Assembly: GCA_028291485.1 (NCBI GenBank) | Contig: JAQGHZ010000307.1 | Coordinates: forward strand, 1-5,188 | DNA length: 5,188 nucleotides | Direction: 5' to 3' | Origin: Rubritepida sp. | GTDB taxonomy: Bacteria > Pseudomonadota > Alphaproteobacteria > Acetobacterales > Acetobacteraceae | In this document: piece after piece, positions 1 to 4,601 of the stretch | Layout: each line of letters opens with the position of its first letter | How positions within the stretch are numbered: the first letter of the stretch is position 1 | Translations under genes and position numbers: made by a program | The notes under the pieces: model-generated | Databases searched by the model: none | The model's input: only the letters and a program-made list of their open reading frames with translations | Told to the model about the DNA's origin: nothing

Positions 1-2
1 CG

Positions 3-404
3 CTGGTCGCGGCCATGCTGGCGAAGGAGGTGGATTTCGGCTTCGACACCACCGCCACCTCCACCGCGCAGATCCGCTCCGGATCGTTGCGCGCGCTCGC
101 CGTCACCACCACGCGCCGCGCCAGCGCCCTGCCCGACGTGCCGACCATGATCGAGGCGGGCCTGCCGGGCTACGACCTCGGCATCTGGTTCAACCTCGGC
201 GTGGTGAAGCGCACGCCCGAGCCGATCATCGCGCGCCTGACCGAAGCGCTGTCCAAGGCCCGCGACGAGCTGACCGCCCAGCGCCTGCGCACCGCCTTCG
301 TCGAGCCCTTCATCGTGCCGGCGGCGGAAAACCAGAGCTTCGTCGCCCAGAGCGCGGCCCGCTGGCAGGACATCGCACGCCAGGCCCGGATCGCAATCGA
401 CTGA
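3..404 (+). CDS. Bug/TctC-family periplasmic solute-binding protein, 3' part only
   Basis: This is the C-terminal part (about 133 residues) of a tripartite-tricarboxylate-transporter receptor of the Bug family; the 5' end lies outside the window. Members are usually about 320 residues with a signal peptide and bind small carboxylates in the periplasm, so roughly 40 percent is seen here. The diagnostic stretch is present: SGSLRALAVTTTRR, then LPDVPTMIEAGLPGYD, a W-F pair (GIWFNLGVV) and TPEPIIARL. These match the family pattern 'RaLAVts..R...lPdVPT..EaGlpgye...W.gl..P..TP..i...L'. The frame is open from the first bases of the window and stops at TGA 402-404; the internal ATG at 15 falls mid-domain and is not a start. 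No TctA or TctB membrane subunit is seen, which is common because Bug receptors are often encoded alone. The ligand cannot be read from this part. Confidence 0.93.
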   Translation: MVAAMLAKEVDFGFDTTATSTAQIRSGSLRALAVTTTRRASALPDVPTMIEAGLPGYDLGIWFNLGVVKRTPEPIIARLTEALSKARDELTAQRLRTAFVEPFIVPAAENQSFVAQSAARWQDIARQARIAID

Positions 405-425
405 TCCTGCCAAGTTTGTCATGAT
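397..425 (+). promoter_or_regulatory. Candidate sigma-70 promoter of the tRNA-Leu gene
   Basis: A -35-like TCGACT (397-402, 4 of 6 matches to TTGACA) and a -10-like CATGAT (420-425, 4 of 6 to TATAAT) are separated by exactly 17 bases. Transcription would start near 432, three bases before the mature tRNA. The -35 overlaps the end of the upstream binding-protein gene (its TGA starts at 402). Spacing and position fit well, but both hexamers are imperfect, and the tRNA could instead be read through from upstream, since no terminator is visible between 405 and 434. Confidence 0.35.
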
Positions 426-434
426 CCGGCCCGC

Positions 435-520
435 GCGGGCGTGCCGGAATGGTAGACGGAAGGGACTTAAAATCCCTCGGCCGCAAGGCTGTGCGGGTTC
501 GAGTCCCGCCGCCCGTACCA
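435..520 (+). tRNA. tRNA-Leu (anticodon UAA), CCA encoded
   Basis: A complete cloverleaf can be folded. The acceptor stem pairs 435-441 with 510-516 (seven pairs, the first a G-U). The D stem pairs 444-446 with 457-459, and its loop contains GG at 451-452. The anticodon stem AGGGA (461-465) pairs with TCCCT (473-477) around a seven-base loop with anticodon TAA at 468-470. A long variable arm (478-491, stem closed over GCAA) marks it as class II. The T stem GCGGG (493-497) pairs with CCCGC (505-509) around TTCGAGT. The discriminator is A517, as expected for leucine, followed by encoded CCA at 518-520. It reads UUA and, by wobble, UUG codons. No copy of its 3' end is seen elsewhere in the window, so there is no sign of use as an integration site here. 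Confidence 0.97.
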
Positions 521-555
521 GGTCGCCACCCCCCTGATCGGCGCATGAGGCGGAA

Positions 556-1278
556 ATGGACCTTTCCTTCTCCGACGAGGCGCAGGCCGGCTGGCAGGCC
601 GGGCTGCTTTCCGCGCGGCCGGCGCCGCCCGTCGCGCCGCCGCTGCCGGCCGGGCTGCAACACCCTCTCGGCGAGGGCGAAGGCCTCCCGGTCCTGCACG
701 TGCCGGAAGACCTTCCCGGCGCCGAAATCCCGCTGATCGTGATGTTCCACGGCGCCGGTTCCAATCCCGCCCGCGCCTTGCGGCGCCTGGGCGAGGAGCC
801 GGTGCTCCGCAAATGCCTCGTCCTCGCGACCAAGTCGCGTGGGTCCACCTGGGACATCCTCCAGGGCGGCTACGGCTTTGACGTCGCGGTGCTGGACTAC
901 GCGCTGACGGCCGTCTTCCGTCGCTTTCCGGTCGATGCCAGCCGCATCGCCATCGCCGGCTTTTCCGACGGCGCGTCCTACGCACTATCCCTCGGCCTGG
1001 CGAACGGTGACCTGTTCACGCATGCGATGGGCTTCTCGCCCGGCTTCGTCGTGCCCGGCCCGCGCCGCGGCCGCCCTTCCCTCTTCGTCTCGCATGGCCG
1101 AGAGGATGCGATCCTGCCCATCGATCGCTGCGGCCGCGCTGTCGTCTCGCTGCTGCGCGGGGAGGGCTACGCGGTGCGTTATCTGGAATTCGAGGGCGGC
1201 CACATCCTGCCTGCCGAGATGGTCGCCGCCGCGATGGACAATTTCACGGCAAACGCCCGCGACTCCGGCGGCGCCTGA
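556..1278 (+). CDS. Alpha/beta-hydrolase, predicted esterase (phospholipase/carboxylesterase or LpqC-like)
   Basis: A 240-residue alpha/beta-hydrolase expected to cleave ester bonds in the cytoplasm; no signal peptide or membrane segment is visible. After an Ala/Pro-rich N-terminus (about 1-55) the first core strand leads into the oxyanion-hole motif MFHGAG (63-68). The nucleophile elbow is G-F-S-D-G with Ser137. A probable acid is Asp184 in SHGREDAILP, and the catalytic His is His216 in EGGHILP, so the triad is complete and in canonical order. Length is normal for the small serine esterases related to phospholipase/carboxylesterase and PHB-depolymerase-like proteins; the substrate cannot be told. 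The ATG at 556 is preceded by GAGG (547-550) five bases upstream, and the neighbouring ATG at 545 is out of frame. The gene starts 35 bases after the tRNA with no obvious terminator between them, so the two may share a transcript. Confidence 0.88.
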   Translation: MDLSFSDEAQAGWQAGLLSARPAPPVAPPLPAGLQHPLGEGEGLPVLHVPEDLPGAEIPLIVMFHGAGSNPARALRRLGEEPVLRKCLVLATKSRGSTWDILQGGYGFDVAVLDYALTAVFRRFPVDASRIAIAGFSDGASYALSLGLANGDLFTHAMGFSPGFVVPGPRRGRPSLFVSHGREDAILPIDRCGRAVVSLLRGEGYAVRYLEFEGGHILPAEMVAAAMDNFTANARDSGGA

Positions 1279-1377
1279 CCTCGTCGCGATGATTTGCCGG
1301 AATTGAAGGCTGCATTTTGCTTGCACCTGAAAGCCTCCTGCGGACAGGCTCTCGCCAACAGGGAAAAGGACTTCCGC

Positions 1378-3000
1378 ATGCGCCTCGCCGCCATGGCCGC
1401 CTTGGCTGCCGCCCTCGCCCTTCCTGCCCCCTCGGCGGCCCAGGCTGCGGATCTGAACCTGGCCGTCGGTGGCGCCTTTACGGCGATGGACCCGCACTAC
1501 CACGACCTCTCGCCCAACCACGCGCTGACGCAGCACATCTTCGAGCCGCTGGTGCAGACCGATGCGCAGATGCGGCCCTCGCCCGGCCTCGCCGTCTCCT
1601 GGGAGGCGCTGAACGACAACCTCTGGGAGGTGAAGCTGCGCCGCGGCGTCACCTGGCACGACGGCCGGCCCTTCACGGCCGACGACGTGGTCTTCACCTA
1701 TTCGCGCATCCCCCACGTCATCAACAGCCCGACCTCGATGATGCGCTACACCCAGGTCGTCAGCCGGATCGAGGTGATCGACGACCACACCATCCGCTTC
1801 CACACGCCGACGCCCGTGCCGCTGATGCCGCTGATGCTGGGCGCCTTCACCATCATCTCGCGTCAGCATGGCACCGGCGCGCTGACCAGCGACTACAATT
1901 CCGGCCGCGCCGCCGTCGGCACCGGCCCCTACCGCTTCGTCAGCTACGCCCCCGGCGACCGTGCCGTCTTCACGCGCAACCCGACCTGGTGGGGCCCGAC
2001 CCAGCCCTGGGAGCGCGTGAACTACCGCATGATCCCGAACGACAGCGCCCGCGTGGCGGCGCTCCGCGCCGGCGACGTGGACGCGATCGACGCCGTGCCC
2101 ACGCGCGACGTCGCCGCGCTGCGCCGAGCGGGGAACCTGCGCATCTTCGAGAGGCCCGGGTTGCGCCTGATCTACCTCTACGTGGATTCCAACCGGCCGG
2201 TGACGCCCTTCGTCACCGACAACAACGGCCGCCCCTTCACGGTGAATCCGCTGGCCGATGTCCGTGTGCGCCGGGCCCTCTCCATGGCGATCAACCGCGT
2301 CGGCATCGCCCGCCAGACCATGGAAGGTTTTTCCGTCCCCACGGGCCAGCTCATGCCCGAGGGCGCGCTGGGCTACGACCCCACCATCCCCGTGCCGACC
2401 TACGACGTCGAGGGCGCGCGCCGCCTGCTGGCCGAGGCCGGCTATCCGCAGGGCTTCCGCATCTCGCTGAACGGCCCGAACGACCGCTACGTGAACGATA
2501 CCGAGATCGTGCAGGCCATCGCGCAGATGTGGACCCGCATCGGCGTGCGAACCGAAGTCGTCACCCAGCCCGCCAGCATGTTCTTCAGCCGAGGGCTGCG
2601 CGACGAATACTCGGTGAGCCTGACCGGCTGGTCCTCCTCCACCGGCGAGGCCGACACCTCGCTGACGGTGATGTCCGCGACGCCCGACCCACCGCGCGGC
2701 CGTGGCTCGGCGCTGCGGCCCTCGCACTACACGAACCCGGCCGTGGATGCGCTGATCGACCGGGCGCTGGCCACCATCGACACGCAGCAGCGCGAGGCGC
2801 TCTACCAGGAGACCATCCGGGATTCGATCCAGCGCGACGTCGCGGTGATCCCGCTGCACCACCAGGTCAACATCTGGGCGACCAAGCCCACGCTGACCTA
2901 TTCGCCGCGGTTGCAGGAGAACACGCGGGCGATGGAGTTCTCGCCCGTCACCGGCACCGTTGCCACCGGGGGCACCAGCGGGAGCCCGCCCCGAAACTGA
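1378..3000 (+). CDS. ABC transporter substrate-binding protein, family 5 (peptide/nickel type)
   Basis: A 540-residue periplasmic binding protein of the DppA/OppA-like family 5, which captures a solute (often peptides, sometimes opines, sugars or metal chelates) for an ABC importer. Residues 1-23 form a Sec signal peptide: Arg2, an Ala/Leu-rich core and an AQA cleavage site before ADLNLAVGG. The family signature is clear around residues 70-108: PGLAVSWEALND, WEVKLRRGV, then WHDGRPFTADDVVFTYSR with Trp93. Further family landmarks are GTGPYRF, NPTWWG, the central DVRVRRALSMAINR, ARRLLAEAGYP and the late AVIPLHHQVNIWA. It ends in a short Gly/Ser/Thr/Pro-rich tail. The ATG at 1378 is chosen because AAGGA ends seven bases before it and the signal peptide begins there; the in-frame TTG at 1294 would place a charged, non-signal extension in front. 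No permease or ATPase gene follows, so its membrane partner must lie elsewhere. The ligand is unknown. Confidence 0.95.
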   Translation: MRLAAMAALAAALALPAPSAAQAADLNLAVGGAFTAMDPHYHDLSPNHALTQHIFEPLVQTDAQMRPSPGLAVSWEALNDNLWEVKLRRGVTWHDGRPFTADDVVFTYSRIPHVINSPTSMMRYTQVVSRIEVIDDHTIRFHTPTPVPLMPLMLGAFTIISRQHGTGALTSDYNSGRAAVGTGPYRFVSYAPGDRAVFTRNPTWWGPTQPWERVNYRMIPNDSARVAALRAGDVDAIDAVPTRDVAALRRAGNLRIFERPGLRLIYLYVDSNRPVTPFVTDNNGRPFTVNPLADVRVRRALSMAINRVGIARQTMEGFSVPTGQLMPEGALGYDPTIPVPTYDVEGARRLLAEAGYPQGFRISLNGPNDRYVNDTEIVQAIAQMWTRIGVRTEVVTQPASMFFSRGLRDEYSVSLTGWSSSTGEADTSLTVMSATPDPPRGRGSALRPSHYTNPAVDALIDRALATIDTQQREALYQETIRDSIQRDVAVIPLHHQVNIWATKPTLTYSPRLQENTRAMEFSPVTGTVATGGTSGSPPRN

Positions 3001-3002
3001 CA

Positions 3003-3025
3003 CCGGACGGTCACAAAAAGTCCGG
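3003..3025 (+). terminator. Short hairpin just after the binding-protein gene, weak terminator candidate
   Basis: CCGGAC (3003-3008) and GTCCGG (3020-3025) form a perfect six-pair stem over an 11-base A-rich loop, starting two bases after the stop codon of the binding-protein gene. There is no T-run behind it, so it may only protect the 3' end of the mRNA or may have no function. Confidence 0.3.
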
Positions 3026-3033
3026 CTTCCGCA

Positions 3034-3042
3034 TGCTATGAA
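3034..3042 (+). promoter_or_regulatory. Extended -10-like element ahead of the GNAT gene
   Basis: TG-C-TATGAA has the layout of an extended -10 box (TG, one base, then 4 of 6 matches to TATAAT). No good -35 box lies 17 bases upstream. If used, transcription would begin about position 3049, at or next to the ATG of a 14-codon frame. This is suggested by pattern only. Confidence 0.22.
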
Positions 3043-3048
3043 GGAGCC

Positions 3049-3093
3049 ATGAAAAAGGATTTTCGTCCGGGTAGCTCCCGGGCATGCGCCTGA
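3049..3093 (+). CDS. Possible 14-codon leader frame upstream of the GNAT gene
   Basis: A short frame encodes MKKDFRPGSSRACA and stops at TGA 3091-3093. It lies in the same frame as the acetyltransferase gene; from that TGA onward the frame is open through to the acetyltransferase ATG, with no other start codon between. AAGGAG (3041-3046) precedes its ATG but leaves only two bases of spacing, which is too tight for normal initiation. The peptide has the basic start of many leader peptides but resembles no family I recognise. It could be a leader peptide, a relic of a longer N-terminus, or chance. Confidence 0.15.
   Translation: MKKDFRPGSSRACA
3067..3081. repeat. Inverted repeat CCGGG/CCCGG in the GNAT leader
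   Basis: CCGGG (3067-3071) and CCCGG (3077-3081) pair perfectly over a five-base loop. The repeat lies inside the 14-codon frame and about 85 bases ahead of the acetyltransferase start. Short GC-rich repeats arise easily in DNA of this composition, so a function is uncertain. Confidence 0.3.
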
Positions 3094-3121
3094 CGACGTT
3101 CGGCTGGCCCGAGGACCAGAT

Positions 3122-3135
3122 GCCCCCAAGGGGGC
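3122..3135. repeat. Perfect palindrome GCCCCC-AA-GGGGGC in the GNAT leader
   Basis: Six bases are mirrored exactly around a central AA, 30 bases ahead of the acetyltransferase ATG. As RNA it would form a short very stable GC hairpin; as DNA it is a symmetric site such as a dimeric regulator could bind. A partly pairing outer stem (3109-3114 with 3135-3140, one G-U pair) could enclose it. No T-run follows, so it is not an ordinary terminator. Confidence 0.4.
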
Positions 3136-3165
3136 TTCGGACATCCATCGTCTCGTCAGGGTATC

Positions 3166-3777
3166 ATGTTATCGCTCCGGGGCGGCTCGCCCCTTATCTA
3201 CCGTCGGATCAGCCGGGCTGATCTGGCGGCCGTCGAACTGCTGGATCTCGATCCGGACCAGGTCGCCCGCTATCTCGGCCCGCTGTCGGACATCCTCGAT
3301 GCCGTGCGCAGGGGCCCCGCCCATTCCCTCATCGGCGTGGAGCTGTCGGGAGAGCTGATCGGCTTCTACGTGCTCCATCCGGACCGGCGGGATGCGTCCT
3401 GCTGGTGGCTGGGCTGGCTGGCCCTCGCGCGGCCGCATCAGGGCTTCGGCTATGGCCGCGCCATCCTCGGTGCCGTGCTTGCCCGGCTGGGCCATATTCC
3501 CGGCTGCCGCAGGATTCGCCTGCTGGTGGCCGCCGACAACCACAGCGCCCGCCGCCTTTACGCCCGCCAATCCTTTGAGGCCGTCGGCGTCCTCGCCAGC
3601 ACGGGCGAACTCGTCCTGGAATGCGGGCTGGAGGGCGGCCAGCCCTACGAGGTGATGACGCCGCGGACGCTGGGCCGCGGCTTCGCCTGCGACGATTCCG
3701 GTCATCTGCGGCTGCGGCCCCATGCCGGGCCGCACGCCGCCTGGGTCATCGGCGTGGAGCGCGGGCCACCGGCCTAA
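3166..3777 (+). CDS. GNAT-family N-acetyltransferase
   Basis: A 203-residue protein with one GNAT domain (about residues 10-155) that should transfer an acetyl group from acetyl-CoA to an amine. Motif A is canonical, Q92-G-F-G95-Y-G97 in RPHQGFGYGRAIL, and contacts the CoA pyrophosphate. It is preceded by the strand WWLGWLALA. The later strand LLVAADN leads into N125-H-S-A-R-R-L-Y132 and the usual SFEAVG turn. The segment DLDPDQVARYLGP near the N-terminus resembles the acceptor side of small polyamine-type acetyltransferases, but the substrate is not proven. Residues 156-203 form a tail of about 48 residues beyond the domain that I do not recognise. Start: ATG 3166 has AGGG (3158-3161) four bases upstream, and no other ATG, GTG or TTG occurs in frame back to the TGA at 3091. 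It is cytoplasmic, apparently single, and converges on the operon to its right. Confidence 0.9.
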   Translation: MLSLRGGSPLIYRRISRADLAAVELLDLDPDQVARYLGPLSDILDAVRRGPAHSLIGVELSGELIGFYVLHPDRRDASCWWLGWLALARPHQGFGYGRAILGAVLARLGHIPGCRRIRLLVAADNHSARRLYARQSFEAVGVLASTGELVLECGLEGGQPYEVMTPRTLGRGFACDDSGHLRLRPHAGPHAAWVIGVERGPPA

Positions 3778-3828
3778 ATCACGATGCGTTCGCCTTTGCT
3801 CACGCATCATGATCCAGGCCTTTATTTT
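3771..3828 (+). terminator. Intrinsic terminator of the GNAT gene
   Basis: A long imperfect stem is followed directly by TTTATTTT (3821-3828). The outer arm GGCCT (3771-3775) pairs with AGGCC (3816-3820). After a 2x2 internal loop, ATCA (3778-3781) pairs with TGAT (3810-3813), then a C-A mismatch, then GATGCGT (3783-3789) pairs with ACGCATC (3802-3808) over a 12-base loop. That gives 16 pairs. The stem begins inside the last sense codon and the stop codon, so it is tied to the end of this gene. The T-run lies on the plus side only, so it should stop plus-strand transcripts. Confidence 0.78.
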
Positions 3829-3881
3829 AACGCGTGATTCAGACCTTCGGCACATACGCGCCTTCGGTCATCACGCTTTAA
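3827..3881. repeat. Long imperfect hairpin between the convergent genes
   Basis: TTAACGCGTGAT (3827-3838) and ATCACGCTTTAA (3870-3881) are inverted copies with one mismatch. Pairing continues inward: after a three-base bulge, GACC (3842-3845) pairs with GGTC (3866-3869), then a symmetric TTC/TTC internal loop, then GGC (3849-3851) with GCC (3860-3862) over eight bases. The right arm holds the stop codon of the minus-strand crotonase gene (TTA on plus, 3878-3880). It is placed to end that gene's transcript, but the minus-strand sequence beyond it is A-rich rather than T-rich, so it is not a textbook terminator. It might instead act as a 3' stability stem or a barrier between converging transcripts. 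Confidence 0.55.
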
Positions 3882-4597
3882 CGCGCGGCGAGCATTTTCG
3901 CGCGATAGTCCTTCACGCGCTGCACCAGCCCAGGCCGGGCCAGCGAGCGCGCCAACGCGGCAAGGTCGCCATCCTCATCAGCGTGCCGCGTGCGCGCCTG
4001 CAGCATCGCGACCGTCGTCGGATCGAGCCGTTCGGCATCGTGGGCAGCGGTGGCGATGGCCCCTTCCGGCGTCCCGATCGCGGTGGCGAGGCCGAGCGCG
4101 AGCGCCGCCGGCGCTTCCACCGGCTCGCCCTTGAGCAGCAGCGCCCGCGCCCGTGAATCCCCGACCAGCGCCGCCAGCCGCGCCGTGCCGAGCACCAGGC
4201 CGAAGGCCGGCCCCGGGAAGCTGAACCGCGCCTCCTCCAGCGCGACGCGGTGGTCGCAGGCGGCGAAGAGGTCCGCGCCCGCGCCGAAGATGCGCCCATT
4301 GCCGATGGCCATCGTCGTGACATCAGCCCCGTGCACCTTCTGCAGCAGCAGCTCGATCCGCAGGATGCGCAGCGCGAGATCGCCGTCCGAGATCGCGTCC
4401 AGGTCGCCGAGGTCGAGGCCGGTGCAGAAGTGCTTTCCGGAGCCGCGCAGCACGATCAGCCGTGCGCCGGTCTCCACCGCCGCGTCGAAGGCGAGGGACA
4501 AGGCGTCCACGATCTCCGCGCCCAGCGCATTGCCGCGCTCCGGCCGGTCGAGCCACAGGGTCGCGACGGCACCATCGCGTTCGACCTTCACGGACAT
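3878..4597 (-). CDS. Crotonase-fold (enoyl-CoA hydratase/isomerase family) protein, atypical active site
   Basis: A 239-residue member of the enoyl-CoA hydratase/isomerase superfamily, somewhat short for the family (usually about 255-265). The N-terminal strands (VERDGAVATLWLDRPERGNAL) and first oxyanion-hole loop (GKHFCTGLDL, residues 54-63) are standard. The second loop reads NGRIFGAGADL (100-110). Where classical hydratases have a glutamate in 'GGGcEL', this protein has Asp109. Where they have the second glutamate in 'QPEilLG', it reads F-P-G129-P, and the following loop is shortened to GLVLGTARL. It should still bind an acyl-CoA thioester, but ordinary enoyl-CoA hydration is doubtful; isomerase, hydrolase or other crotonase chemistry is possible. 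Start: ATG 4595-4597 has GGAG (plus 4605-4608) seven bases upstream. An earlier in-frame start at 4678 would overlap the upstream gene with a non-homologous extension. It lies four bases after the upstream gene's stop. Confidence 0.88.
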   Translation of the reverse strand: MSVKVERDGAVATLWLDRPERGNALGAEIVDALSLAFDAAVETGARLIVLRGSGKHFCTGLDLGDLDAISDGDLALRILRIELLLQKVHGADVTTMAIGNGRIFGAGADLFAACDHRVALEEARFSFPGPAFGLVLGTARLAALVGDSRARALLLKGEPVEAPAALALGLATAIGTPEGAIATAAHDAERLDPTTVAMLQARTRHADEDGDLAALARSLARPGLVQRVKDYRAKMLAAR

Positions 4598-4601
4598 GAG
4601 G

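Noticed and set aside
435..520. tRNA-Leu as the attachment site of an integrated element
   Set aside because: No integrase gene and no second copy of the tRNA 3' end is present in the window.
467..985. Minus-strand frame ending in the motif YGRRDSNPH
   Set aside because: This motif is the well-known artefact of translating the antisense of a tRNA T-arm and acceptor; it falls on the tRNA-Leu gene, and the remainder mirrors the esterase gene.
1307..1336. Inverted repeat AGGCT/AGCCT with inner TGCA/TGCA between the esterase and ABC binding-protein genes
   Set aside because: Short arms, large loops and no T-run after it; not convincing as a terminator or operator.
1294..1377. TTG at 1294 as the start of the ABC binding protein
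   Set aside because: It would add 28 residues before the signal peptide, and the ATG at 1378 has a well-spaced ribosome binding site.
1371..3036. Exact 11-base repeat CTTCCGCATGC at 1371-1381 and 3026-3036
   Set aside because: A few 11-base matches are expected by chance among all position pairs of a window this size, and more in GC-biased DNA.
1317..3041. Plus-strand 574-codon frame overlapping the ABC binding-protein gene
   Set aside because: Arg/Pro/Ala-rich out-of-frame reading of the same gene; no recognisable domain and no start signal.
985..3144. Very long minus-strand open frame (719 codons) opposite the esterase end and ABC binding-protein gene
   Set aside because: Its translation is a Gly/Arg/Ala/His-rich jumble without domain motifs, while the plus strand carries a clear signal peptide and family-5 landmarks over the same bases. 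It is a shadow of high GC content.
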